Positions 32,490 through 43,939 of a stretch of 64,000 nt of DNA are shown piece by piece. The notes below the pieces were generated by a model. It saw only the letters and a list, made by a program, of their open reading frames with translations, searched no databases and was not told the DNA's origin. Numbering within the stretch: position 1 is the stretch's first letter; each line of letters begins with the position of its first letter. Source of the DNA: Neoarius graeffei (taxonomy: Eukaryota; Chordata; Actinopteri; Siluriformes; Ariidae); assembly GCF_027579695.1 (NCBI RefSeq), contig NC_083577.1, forward strand, positions 68,141,241 to 68,205,240. Direction: 5' to 3'. Both the position numbers and the translations under genes were made by a program.

Positions 32490-32746
32490 CAGGGGTGTCC
32501 AAACTGATCCATAAAGGGCCGTGTGGCTGCAGGTTTTCATTCCAGCCATGCAGCAGCACACCTGATTTGGCTTATTCGATCAACTGACACACCCACCCTT
32601 TAATCAAGGGTGGGTGTGACTGCAAGTATTTGACTGTGTGAAGACAGTTCAGTTGACTGAATGAGCCAAGTCAGGTGTGCTGCTGCATGGCTGGAATGAA
32701 AACCTGCAGCCACACGACCCTTTATGGATCAATTTGGACACCCCTG
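32490..32746. mobile_element. hAT-like fold-back MITE
   Basis: An exact 8-bp duplication, ATCTAGTC, is at 32482-32489 and 32747-32754. Ends CAGGGGTGTCC and GGACACCCCTG are perfect inverted repeats and pairing continues almost to the middle (CACCCACCCTT/AAGGGTGGGTG around a TAATC centre). 257 bp, non-coding. Confidence 0.95.
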
Positions 32747-32770
32747 ATCTAGTCCGACTCTCTCGCGAAT

Positions 32771-33111
32771 CTCATCTCATCATCTCTAGCCGCTTTATCC
32801 TTCTACAGGGTCGCAGGCAAGCTGGAGCCTATCCCAGCTGACTACGGGCGAAAGGCGGGGTACACCCTGGACAAGTCATCACAGGGCTGACACATAGACA
32901 CAGACAACCATTCACACCTACGGTCAATTTAGAGTCACCAGTTAGCCTAACCTGCATGTCTTTGGACTGTGGGGGAAACTGGAGCACCCAGAGGAAACCC
33001 ACGCGGACACGGGGAGAACATGCAAACTCCACACAGAAAGGCCCTCGCCGGCCACGGGGCTCGAACCCGGACCTTCTTGCTGTGAGGCGACAGCGCTAAC
33101 CACTACACCAC
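32771..33111 (-). mobile_element. DANA/Mermaid-type SINE
   Basis: Flanked by an exact 13-bp duplication, CTCTCTCGCGAAT, at 32758-32770 and 33112-33124. A small internal deletion removes the CGCCAGGT block. Confidence 0.97.
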
Positions 33112-33299
33112 CTCTCTCGCGAATGATATTCGCAATCTGTCGCAAGCCCAGTGAGATACCGGCCTAAGTAATGAAGTTGGGTACTTTGTCCACCTCTGTT
33201 TCTTTCTTACTTGAAACTTGAACTGAATCACTGAAGCTCTATAAAGCTCTGGACTCGATTCTACTATAAACCGCGATCCGAATCTTTTTTTTATTATTA

Positions 33300-34251
33300 A
33301 AGAATCGACTCGTGTCTTGAGTGAATCGAAACAGTGCGAGTCTTTCAGCACTGCCCGCGTGCGCGAACAGGAGGAGAACTTGGCGACAGGTCGCTCGCGC
33401 GCGCACGGCTAAGACTGTCTTACAACAGCAGCAGCTCGTCATCCGTGCTAACGGCGACACGATTTCTAACCGAGGACACGATTTCGGGTTTTATAAAATG
33501 GCCGTGCGCGTTTAAACGATTAAAAAATATATATATTCACCTCAGTTTGACTGTTTTTGCAGGATTCGAGTTAAACGCCGAGCTATTCTGACGGATTTTT
33601 CCTCCTGAGAAGTCGCTGCTCTGACTGGAGAAGAGGGAAGATTTTCCTCACGACGACGACGACGGTGTGTGTGTGTTTTGACAGATAAGTTTAAATTTCA
33701 TTCCGGCGGCTGTGTTTTAATTAATATTTCGAGTGTGAGTGAGAAAGTAAGTCGGCTGCGGAGTGTCTGAGGTGTTTTAGCTCCTGAGGCTACAGCTAAC
33801 TAACCGACATGGACTGTCACGACAGAACTGACCCACTGCTCCGAGCTAGCGAGGAAAATTAGCTAGCCAACTTTTATTCTGCGAGATTTTTGCCTGAAGG
33901 GAAATTTCTGACTCGGATATTTCCGCTAAGTTCCGAGGACGCGATGCCCGTGAGCCCCAGAGCGAGCTGGCTAATATTCACACAGCACCGGAGTGTTAGC
34001 ACGCTAGCTAACCGGACCGATTAACTTACCGAACTTACCGCTGCGTGTTTGAGGCAGTCCGCGTCAACAAGAGCACCGAGCTAAAGCTGTGTGGAAACCA
34101 TGCACTGTCCGTCCGCACTGGTGTACCAGGACTCCGGTGTTGGACTGTTTCATCTTCGCGAATGAACTCGGATACTGTGCTGGGAAAGACAGGAGGTAAA
34201 TAATCCCCGGAACCGAGCGGAGTGGGCCTGTGTGAGTGCTGAGCGGAAACC
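33300..34251 (+). promoter_or_regulatory. CpG-rich promoter and 5' leader of the second gene
   Basis: GC and CpG content rise sharply (for example GTCGCTCGCGCGCGCACGG near 33390). The stretch is free of recognisable repeats and leads directly to a well-placed ATG. Several upstream ATGs occur (for example 33810, 34100 and 34162). The transcription start is not defined. Confidence 0.55.
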
Positions 34252-34312
34252 ATGACCGTGTCGGTCCTGACTCTGGGGCTTTACGCCGTGCTTCTCCTCA
34301 GTCCTGCCGCAG
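34252..34312 (+). CDS. First coding exon (signal peptide) of an unidentified secreted or membrane protein
   Basis: ATG in good context (AAACCATGA) opens 20 codons, MTVSVLTLGLYAVLLLSPAA, a hydrophobic signal peptide. A consensus donor, GCAG|GTGAGG, follows in phase 1. Signal exon plus phase 1 junction plus very long first intron is common in receptors and other extracellular proteins. No second exon lies in the remaining 29.7 kb, so the product cannot be named. The strand and the CpG-rich leader support a real gene. Confidence 0.6.
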
Positions 34313-34495
34313 GTGAGGCTTTTCATGACAGCATCCGTCCTGTTCACAGACCGTCTGGGGCCTAAAACTGGCCCAAATGTACAGTATCAATAAACCCAGA
34401 CATGATGTTTGTTTGTTTGTTTCTGACATAAATGTCCATTTTCCTGTTTTTAGGCCTGTTTCCTCAGGTCAACAAATGTTGCACAATGTTTTTCT

Positions 34496-34891
34496 GGTGT
34501 AGTGGTTAGCGCTGTCGCCTCACAGCAAGAAGGTCCCGGGTTCGAGCCCAGCCCGGCGAGGGCCTTTCTGTGTGGAGTTTGCATGTTCTCCTCATGTCTG
34601 CGTGGGTTTGCTCCGGTTTCCCCTACAGTCCAAAGACATGCAGGTTAGGTTAACTGGTGGCTCTTGGTGTAGTGGTTAGCGCTGTCAACTCACAGCAAGA
34701 AGGTCCCGGGTTCGAGCCCAGCCTGGCGAGGGCCTTTCTGTGTGGAGTTTGCATGTTCTCCTCATGTCTGCGTGGGTTTGCTCCGGTTTCCCCTACAGTC
34801 CAAAGACATGCAGGTTAGGTTAACTGGTGGCTCTTGGTGTAGTGGTTAGCGCTGTCGACTCACAGCAAGAAGGTCCCGGGTTCGAGCCCAG
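34496..34891 (+). repeat. Tandem array of SINE heads, period 170 bp (units 1-3)
   Basis: Units start with GGTGTAGTGGTTAGCGCTGT at 34496, 34666 and 34836. Each runs through the tRNA-like head and central block to AACTGGTGGCTCTT and then restarts, so the 3' third of the SINE is absent in each. Unit 3 is cut at 34891 by a DNA element and resumes at 36220. Confidence 0.93.
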
Positions 34892-36219
34892 GCCATCCTT
34901 AACAAAAAAATCCGTTTCCTGTCCACCGGGTGAGCAAATAAATTTTCAGTAGGGAGGGAGGGATTTTTATATATGAGTGATTCCATGCTTATGGGGACAT
35001 GAACTTATTTTTAAAAATTCACCTAAAACCATTTCTTTTTTTACCATCAGGTCACAAAACATGTAATCTTTAATGAATGATATGTTAAAATATAACTTTA
35101 ATTTTCTGAGATGTAATAAAAACATATTTATATGCCAAAGTCAAGCCTATGAGTTCCAAAATGATGTCGGTTACATTACTTCTGTTACGATTGTCCATCT
35201 CGCGTCTGTTACAAATTAATTACAATCTAGCTATATACCATGTTAATCTTATTGAAAGAATGTGTATGTTTATTCTACTACACATGTTTATTAATTATAT
35301 TTGCTAAAACATCACCTTCCTATGTTTCAAAAAGTAATTCTACATTGTTAAAATTGAGAATATATATGTCCACAACACTTCTGTTACGTTCTGACTTTGG
35401 CATATAAATATGTTTTTATTACATCTCAGAAAATTAAAGTTATCTTTTAACATATCATTCATTAAAGATTACATGTTTTGTGACCTGATGGTAAAAAAAG
35501 AAATGGTTTTAGGTGAATTTTTAAAAATAAGTTCATGTCCCCATTTCAGTACCCATAAGCGTGGAATCACTCATATATATGGATATGGATAAGAAATCGC
35601 AATGCTGTGTTTGCTTTTTCTTTCAGTACTTTTTTATTACAAAACCAGACACATTTAATAAAATACGACAGTTTGAATAGATCTACTAGGTTCTCCTACA
35701 GATCTGTCAGGGTAATTAACAAAGTAGGTAATGAATTTCGCATAACAAAACTCAAAAGCTGTTTGTAACGTCTCGGATGGATCAAGATCAAACGAATTTT
35801 CCAGTAACGGTTTGTGATGGTCCGACACACGGACTTTTTGTAGTTCTAAATCGAGCGTTAGGCCTAGTTCGGATTAAATTACACTATTAAAATGATCACT
35901 GAATGATTTGTTTTTCTGAATCTTTACTATTTTGTTGTTCGCTAGCATACCATTTTGCGATTTCACACTTAAGCAAATGTTTGAAAACTCCGGATCTCCT
36001 TCCTTCATGGTGGCTGCCATTTTTTTGTGCCGCACGGCGCATGCGCAGAGCTGATTCGAGTCTATATTCTGCGCGGAATGCGTAAATGTCAAGTTCGATT
36101 TTAGATCTACGAACCCCCCAAAAAATGTCGAAAAACTGGCGTTAAAAAAAAAAATTCAACCGCACAAACGGCACTCACCCGGCCGGTGGACCGGAAACAG
36201 AACATTTTTTAATAATGGC
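34892..36219. mobile_element. Inverted-repeat DNA element inserted in SINE unit 3
   Basis: A 5-bp repeat, CCCAG, flanks it (34887-34891 and 36220-36224). Left GCCATCCTTAAC then TTTCCTGTCCACCGG, and right CCGGTGGACCGGAAACAG then AATGGC, are imperfect inverted ends. Around 1.33 kb, no transposase. It encloses a second fold-back at 34965-35585. Superfamily not assigned. Confidence 0.7.
34965..35585. mobile_element. Fold-back element with 190-bp inverted arms
   Basis: The left arm (ATATATGAGTGATTCCATGC onward to about 35160) and right arm (about 35390 to GGAATCACTCATATATAT) are nearly exact inverted repeats around a 230-bp centre. The centre repeats CTTCTGTTACG-like words. Confidence 0.9.
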
Positions 36220-36650
36220 CCCAGTGCCCGGCGAGGGCCTTTCTGTGTGGAGTTTGCATGTTCTCCTCATGTCTGCGTGGGTTTGCTCCAGTTTCCCCTA
36301 CAGTCCAAAGACATGCAGGTTAGGTTAATTGGTGGCTCTTGGTGTAGTGGTTAGCGCTGTCGACTCACAGCAAGAAGGTCCGGGTTCGAGCCCCGTGGCT
36401 GGCGAGGGCCTTTCTGTGCGGGGTTTGTATGTTCTCCCCGTGTCCGCGTGGGTTTCCTCCGGGTGCTTCGGTGACTCTAAATTGACCGTAGGTGTGAATG
36501 TGAGTGTGAATGGTTGTCTGTGTCAGCCCTGTGATGACCTGGCGACTTGTCCGGGGTGTACCCCGCCTTTCTCCTGTAGTCAGCTGGGATAGACTCCAGC
36601 TCGCCTGCGACCCTGTAGGACAGGATAAGCGGCTACAGATGATGGATGGG
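36220..36650 (+). mobile_element. Rest of SINE unit 3 plus terminal SINE unit 4
   Basis: The unit 3 remainder runs to 36340. Unit 4 starts at 36341 with the same head and, unlike units 1-3, continues to a SINE 3' end of the GGAT type (GATAAGCGGCTACAGATGAT). It is therefore the anchor copy of the tandem array. Confidence 0.9.
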
Positions 36651-36725
36651 TTACTTATAAAGCCGACATTATTATTATTATTGATTGTTTAGTAGTCATA
36701 GTCATATTCAAGTCAAGGCATAATT

Positions 36726-37560
36726 AAATAATATTGGCTGGGTTTTTTCCATAGTATATCAGACACTGGATACTAGGTTGCCTGGGGTTTGCAAAATTCC
36801 GGGTTGCCCCCAGACTTCCATGTCAAATTTGGTGAAAATCCATCGAGAAATGGTGATGTTAACCCAAGACAAACATAAATCCAAACATCCACCACCTGGG
36901 GACCCAGTGGGGCCCAATTATGGAATTTCTGAGTTCTGCCAAATTGTGGCTATCTCCTGTACCTATGTGCCAAGTTTAGTGAAGATCTGTCGAGAGTTTG
37001 TGTTGATAAATGTAACGTGAAAGGCATTGAGAAAGGGGCTGGGTGGATATTGTGCCCCCCAATGACCTCCCTGGGGCCTGTACATGAATTTTGCTTATAT
37101 CTGCAAAATTCTGGGTCATCCCCAGACCTACTTGCCAAATTTTGTGAAAATCCATCGAGAAATGGTGACGTTAGCTCAAGACAAACACACTTTGACGCTT
37201 ATTATATAGATATTAAGCTCAGCTAGTATGATATTGAACTTGTCTTTGAGTTGTTCGGTATCATGCTAGCTGAATGGAATACATCTGATATACCACGAAA
37301 AAAAGCCTATTATTATAATACATACACATTCCTTTGGGATGTTCAACGCATCTTTCCCTTTCAAAATTCTCTCAATCTTCTGTATTTAACGAAGCAAACC
37401 TGTCAGCCATGTTTGCTTACAAATTGTCACAGTCGCTCGCTAGCACGGAAGTTTTACATCTCTGACGTGTGATGTCATGTTGTCTTGACAACCATGCAAT
37501 ATCGTAAACCATATTCGACGCTCATTCTCCATTATGTAGAGTGGCGTAATACACATAGGA
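36726..37560. repeat. Repeat mosaic related to 59600-60680
   Basis: AATATTGGCTGGGTTTTTTC near 36731, two partial copies of AAAATCCATCGAGAAATGGT (near 36835 and 37145), and a block from CATGCTAGCTGAATGGAATA to GGAAGTTTTACATCTC that recurs near 59653 and 60250. No gene. Confidence 0.65.
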
Positions 37561-37952
37561 TAAGCAATATGCTAACTATATTGCATGCGATCGAACCAAA
37601 TGAATGAAGCTCATTAGAAGGGAATAGAACATGTTTTTATTCCATCGAAAAAGTGTTCTGTGTGTATAATAATTTATATATGTCCCTCATCAAAAAATTC
37701 CTGTGCAGGGATTGGCCAAGGATGGCTCAGATGACACAAAATAGTTCCACTATTGGTTAAGCAATGTATCTTGTGATGTCAGAATTAAAGAAAGAAAATG
37801 GATATGGCGCGAGTCAGTCATGGTATATCCTGGATTTCAAGCTGTACGGCTGACTCAAGTCACAGCTGTGAGTTAGACCTTTTAATATATATTTTTTTCA
37901 GGTTTACTTTTAATTCTGTTGTAGTTTGATGAGGGATATAAATCAAATATAC

Positions 37953-38100
37953 CATGCACTGAGAGGCACCGGTAATTACAGATTCTCTTCGGTGACTGGC
38001 ATTGTGCTGTTTTCTTCAGGGCTGTGCCCCTTACAAAATAGTACTATACCAGTCACTTTAGAGAATCCATAATTTGAACCGGAGCCTCTCAGTGCATAGT
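37953..38100. repeat. Imperfect hairpin, about 50-bp arms
   Basis: CATGCACTGAGAGGCACCGG at the left pairs with CCGGAGCCTCTCAGTGCATA at the right; GATTCTCT/AGAGAATC and GTGACTGG/CCAGTCAC continue the stem. Confidence 0.85.
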
Positions 38101-38776
38101 GTATTAGAGTATTATAGCACCGTTAAGTTACAATATATAATTCAATAATAACTGTACAAGGCTGTAATAAGGCAAGAAATTTGAGTAATAACAAAACATT
38201 AAATAAAAAATCATGATAAGGATTAAAACGAACAAAACCTCAAAAAGACCTGACACTATTTAGTAAGGAAAGAGTTTAGTAGTAGTAAAGTAGTTTAGTA
38301 GTAGTAGTAGTAGTTGTTGTTGTCTTGTCTTTCAACCCTTACTTATGCCACAGAAAGATTTTCCATCACTTGGCTGTTCTACTTTGACCAAGTTTCAGCT
38401 TTACACTTAAATTGTTTGCAAGATGGTGGTCTCTTTAATCCAAAGCTATTTCCTGTCCCTCAATTTAAGACTAACACTCTAAGCTGTATCCGAAACAGCA
38501 GAGGATGGATTTAAAGGAGAACTGAAGGCAAATTTTTTTTTTTTAATTATCAAAATTCTATTTATCTCATTTTATTAAGTATCGGAATGCATTTTCAATA
38601 GCTATTTTGTCACTGCTATAGCAAGGTATGAGTGTTTGAAATATGCTATGTAATACATCAGTCCATATGTCAAAGCAGCGGCCGTAAACAAGATTCGCTG
38701 AGACCTGTGCGAGACATCGTAGGACGGAAGTAAAACGTACAGCGGAAATCAAAGTGACCGACATCTGCCACCGTTC

Positions 38777-39440
38777 CCTGTGTCCGAAATCGCTCACTCA
38801 TTCATTCACTACTCCCTATATAGGGAATTACTATATAGAGGACTGTACCGTGAGTTGGCCTAGTGGTTAGCGTGTCTGCCTCTCAATCGGGAGATTGCGA
38901 GTTCTATTCACGGTCGGGTCATACCAAAGACCATCATAAAAATGGTACCTACTGCTGTCTGGCAAGGCACGCTGCAATACAGATGCCAGTGGGGAGTCAA
39001 ACTCTCACAGTTACCAGAGGACTAGCCCCACTGTAACCCTAGCTATGTAATAGGCGAGAGGCCGAGGGTTACGGAAACTGAGATCGGCGCCGCCCTATGC
39101 GCCACATGGCGTGGGAAGGACTTTGATTTGATATAGAGGAATATATAGTGAGCTCATTGGTAAAATGGGGGCGGAACGCTTTTGGATACTAGTCCGTCGC
39201 GCTGGTATTTACGTCATTACTGTCGCACAATTAAAACGTGCCAGATCAGTCGGCTGGGAGGTTTTCAAAATAATAAATAGACGTGTGTATTTTTGTGATA
39301 AGCCCATATTATACTGAGTGTGTTTCCCACATTAATCAATACAAAGTACCTGCATCTTTCAGTTCTTTTTAAATCAAGGCTGAATTTTCTTTGCTGCTGC
39401 CTTTAATTAAATCAAATTTGAGACTTTTAATTTGATTTCT
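38777..39440. mobile_element. Nested DNA-element fragment
   Basis: Starts CCTGTGTCCGAAATCGCTCA with a CTATATAGGGAATTACTATA palindromic block, reminiscent of common fish DNA-element ends. The right boundary is inferred from comparison with the copy at 22103. Confidence 0.5.
38843..39130 (+). mobile_element. Second tRNA-derived SINE family
   Basis: It starts with an A-box-like TGGCCTAGTGGTTAGCGTG and a B-box-like GCGAGTTCTATTCACGG, followed by a body unlike the Mermaid-type SINEs, and ends in a TTTGATTTG tail. An exact 10-bp duplication, ATATAGAGGA, is at 38833-38842 and 39131-39140. Confidence 0.92.
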
Positions 39441-39890
39441 TTCAGCGCGACTGCAAAAAAAGACGCGCGCGACCGCAAAAAAAGACGCGCGCGCCCTCTT
39501 TCGAATGCTGACGTAATCAAGCCGGAAGTTTTGTTTGTTTTGATAGCAGTCAGGAAAGTTTGAAAAAAGTAGGCAGTAATTGTCATTTAAACTCGTTTTT
39601 GTGCAATGTTTTGTTTGGAAAACAGTTTTCAAAATGGCGGCGCTGACACTCAACGTTTCGAAGTCTCGCACAAGTCTTGTGAAGATCGCGCGGATAAGCG
39701 ACGCCTGCCATGGACCAAACGAACTAAATTCAACACGGCTAAAAACCGAATAGGCCGATAAGTATAATATTTAATTGTAATTAGTTCCCAATACGAGTCA
39801 CGATATAAGGTTACTAAAACCGAAAACGTAATTGAATAACGTTAATTAAGAAATAAAGCAAGTTTAAAAATGACTTCACTTCCCCTTTAA

Positions 39891-42690
39891 GCCAGCAAAC
39901 TGGCCCTGAGAGTATTGATGTGGTGATCGTAGATTAAGGTCCGCAGTACATGTAGCATGTGTAGCACTGCACGGTTCGTCATTAAATAACTGAAAATGAA
40001 ATCGCAGTTCTTACTCGCAGGTCAACCAAATGATGACGTTTACTCCAATAGCCTGTATCTTGAGTGAAAATAGCTGCTATTTTTAGTCAAAAACATGTTT
40101 TATGAAGAGGCCATGAATGCAGTGTGTTCTCCCGAAGTTCAGCAGTTACCCTCACCACTGAACACGAGGAATATTAATGTTATGTAATGGTTATATAATT
40201 ATTCATAGCAATGTTTCTGCCCACTTGTGAGTACAGTCGGTTTTGAGTTGCATGCTCTTTGTGCAATGCACCATTGACGAATTAAGGGACCGTGAGTGCA
40301 GGAATGACTCTCATCTTCATTTCTGTCAGCGTTCGTTGTTTAGTAATTGGGAATTATTTACAGTTCAACGCATAATATTAATAATAAATATATATTTAAC
40401 AGGCATGTTTTTGTTTTAAAATTCACACACGATATAGTTTTCCAATGTTGTTTCTCCTCTTTTCCTTCATGGCGTTCTTGAGGTGACGTGGGGCAGCGTG
40501 TGTGATTGTTGGTGATAGTGCAGCTCTGATCAATGTAATTATTGCTAAAGTGCTAAGGATGCAGGATCGATTTTCTGAAATCGAATTGCGTTGAGAAACA
40601 AATTGAGATCAGTGTGCAGCGTGAATGCAGTGTGGTGCAGGTTCACTTTTTTGTTCGTTAAAAATGCAGTTGGACATCAAAACAACCCATTACATCTACG
40701 TTCACGCCGTATCCACTATTTCACTGTGGAGTAGAATCAGACTCGCTTGAGCCTTCATTACCAGGCACTCGAATGCAGGTGGTGTTTATCTTTGACTTTG
40801 ATCAGATAAGTCTCTCTCTCTGTCTCTTGCTCTCTGCACTGCTCCGGGGGACCGAAGACGACGGAGACGAATATCCTGAGCGTCTGTTTCACTGAATTAT
40901 TTTAGATTAGTCGGAAAAAGTAGATTCACAACAAGACAGAGAGAAGTCATTGCTTGTTTTATTGTCAGAGGTCAGGCTGTTATGCTTTGTCATGTCTGTT
41001 TTCTGCTAAAGGCGCTTCATGAGAAATCGGTGTTTTGTAAAGCGGATTTGGTTTCTACTTTTTCTGCAGCTCAATTCAGACTATCAGTTTTGCAAGCACT
41101 CCGTGATCATCTCCTTTAACATTGCAGTCTTGGGGAACTGGGCTCTCGTCTCATCTCTCATGGTTATCTCTGAAACCTAGATTCAGGGACACAAAAGGGT
41201 AGTTCTTCGGTAACGGAATTACATTCACAGCAAAATGTGGTCGCTTTTTCAGTTGCAGCACTCAACATAATGGTCATAAAGTTTTCACACTGTATGGGGT
41301 ATCTTTTGACCTGAAAAAGCATAGAAAAATTGGCTGTGTTTAACTCTGAACGCAAAATCTTATGAGGAAAGAAAAGCAGTTACGAAATCGCGTCAGAAAA
41401 AAACCCCGAACTTTAATTTCTTAAAATTCAAACCGAGATTTCTCTGAAGTGACACTGCTATAATTGGGGTGTTGGTGATTTTTTTTAAATTTGGTTTTCA
41501 GTACATTTTGCCCTGGATTCCATCCTTTAGCAATATCACTGAGCTGACAAGTTAAGGTAATCTTAATAGTTTTGTAATTTTGGCCTCTCTGCTGAAGAAT
41601 TGCCCAAATGCAGAAAACGAAAATAATAATAATAATAATAAGAAGAATAAATATGGTCTTTACGTATTAAATAAAAAATCAGATCATATTAATTGCATTT
41701 AAGTGTTGTTTTGCCCCGTTCTAGAGATTTTTAAAAGGGTCAGATTCATGAGCGATTCATTTCGGTGCACGTGCCATAGTCGTCCTTGCGTATTATTTTT
41801 AAAAAATTTATTCTTTTTTGGGAAATTGGTGCTTGTTCGTTGACAGAAGGTGCTCTGGCTGATCTCAATCCAGAGAATAAACTGAACGATTTCTGTTTTG
41901 TTGATTTTTTTAGCCTTTTAAGTAGGGAGAAGAACCAGGTCTGAATGCTGGCTGTTCTTGGTCTCCTGGAGTCGGTTCTAATATTGGCGATCACATGCAG
42001 CCACACTGCCTTACTTCCCAGCTTAGCCAGTTGTGTCCCTCACTGCTGGTTGATGGCAGATGAGGAAGCCCAGCACGGATATGCCACTGCTGTGATTATT
42101 CTCCATCACTCTGAGACCGGTGTGCGAGAGCGAGGGAGAGAGCCATTACCACGTCTCTGACTTGTCGATTCAGCATGGAGCCGCGGCTCCTGTTCGCAGT
42201 CTGCTGAGCCCAGCAGCGCTCATTACCCTCTGCGGTGAGGGAAGAGGCCAGCACGCATTAGAGCTGTCAGATTTTCCCAGAAATGCTATTCGATTGGTGA
42301 AGTTAGGACTGTACCAATAGAAAGACGGCAGGCCAAAACAATTAATCTTTTTTTTTTTTTTTTGTGTGTTTGCTTTGGGAATAAATTACACAGTCTTATA
42401 TTGTATTCTATTGAGCTGCATTAGGACTGCGTTCATGTGTGGCAATTAAAACACCCCATGCACACTCACACGCACGCCACGTATCCATGTGGATTTGGCT
42501 GATATGACGACAAAGCCAGGTGAAGCACTTTCACTATAAGGCGAGATTAGAAGATAATCCGGATATTGTACTCAATTAAAGATATCATGGGTCTTGTCAG
42601 TCATAACACATTTTTGAACCATTTATTTATTTATTTTTAGAGTATTGCTGACCTAAATGTGGGAAAATGCAATATTGCAATCCATATTTT
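39891..42690. other. Unique-looking intron sequence
   Basis: No coding exon or recognisable mobile element. Only short ATA runs near 41620 and a T-tract near 42350. Confidence 0.5.
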
Positions 42691-42694
42691 GTGT

Positions 42695-42697
<3 letters not shown>

Positions 42698-42769
<72 letters not shown>

Positions 42770-42770
42770 G
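42698..42770. repeat. (AT)28 microsatellite followed by T tract
   Basis: AT alternation to 42753, then about 17 T. Confidence 0.97.
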
Positions 42771-43614
42771 TCTGTATTGGCCTCCCCAATTAGCAATATG
42801 CATCACGATATTTACTTTTATTTATTACTTTTACATTTGAAGAGTTTGTCTCCAAAACGGTATAAATCCACTGTAATAAACGTGGGGGGGGGGAGAAATG
42901 ATTTTTTTTTTTTTTAATACCAAGAAACTGGTATCATGAAAGCCATTAATTGTCTGTTTGAAACTTAAATTTAATACTATGAGGTTGTAATGATATCAAA
43001 ATTTACATTTGCATTTTTAAAATTGTTTTTAATTGAATTTTTTTCAAAATACTATAAATCCATTACATCAATAAAAATGACTTTTTTTTTGTGTGTGTAT
43101 GTGAAATATAACTAGAAACAAGAAGTAAAGTTGATCTAAACACGACAGCCTCTGAACTTGGACCGTCTCTTATATTGAACCACAGATTTTCCCAAATTAC
43201 ATTCATCCTGCTGTCGTCTACAAGTCCCAGTCTATTTTTACACACAAAGCTCTGAGGAATGTTAATAGACCCAGTCAGATGTTGATTTGGAAACTTTTTT
43301 TTTTTTTTAAAGGCCAAACATTTTATTCTGAACAATACATTTAGAAGTTTGGACACCGTGTCCAGCCTGTACAATTAAATACATTGTGGAGCAGACTGAA
43401 GCTCCATACTGAAGAGAATATGGTGAAGCATCGACCTCATTTTTGATGGCTTTTGTGACCACAGGGAACCCAGTCGTAAGTTCAAGGCAACGTATGTCAT
43501 AAACACTTGACCACTGGACAATGAAATTGGTATCTTTATTGATAGATGGGTTTTTATCCAGCGCTTATTTTTAATGTGCTTTTTTTAAAAAATAATGTGG
43601 GATTTGTGGTTGGT

Positions 43615-43750
43615 AGAAGAGAGCAACTGGACTTGCTTGAAAAGTCTTGAAGACATTTCGCCTCTCATCCGAAAGGCATCCTCAGTTCTGTCTGTCTAAT
43701 GTGGTTGGTATTTCTACCAACCACAGATTACTATGTACCTGGATGACTGA
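43615..43750. repeat. Fragment resembling a common fish retroelement end
   Basis: GACATTTCGCCTCTCATCCG and AGGCATCCTCAGTTCTGTCT resemble a frequent fish repeat that I associate with Penelope-like elements. Uncertain. GGTTGGTATTTCTACCAACC nearby is a perfect hairpin. Confidence 0.35.
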
Positions 43751-43939
43751 GTATCTTCACAGATATAATGTGGGATTATTTAGTAACACATCGGGAGCTC
43801 CACTTTTAGGCAGTGCTTTAATATATATTATACATATATAAGTGGCGTGTCTAGATCCCAGGAAGAATCAGGTGTGCTCAACATGGAAAAGAACATTAGA
43901 ACACATTCTTTACTGGAATAATAATAGAAAACATTCAAG

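Larger units (their letters stand above)
38515..39886. mobile_element. TTAA-type DNA element with nested elements
   Basis: TTAA at 38511-38514 and 39887-39890. Ends AGGAGAACTGAAGGC and GACTTCACTTCCCCT match as inverted repeats. Same family as 22103-23483. It is split at about 38777-39440 by another repeat, itself holding a SINE. Confidence 0.85.

Noticed and set aside
21548-33300. LYPD1-like neighbour expected next to GPR39
   Set aside because: No cysteine-rich Ly6/uPAR-type frame was seen on either strand; the interval is filled by repeats.
33321-33591. GC-rich overlapping frames in the leader of the second gene
   Set aside because: Open by composition only; positioned in the promoter or 5' leader and lacking features of a protein.
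34252-34312. Naming the second gene as an LDL-receptor-related protein, activin receptor or ERBB-type receptor
   Set aside because: A 20-residue signal peptide alone cannot identify the family; no second exon is in the window.
34496-36650. CRISPR-like array
   Set aside because: The repeat units are 170-bp SINE heads without spacers, in a eukaryotic intron.
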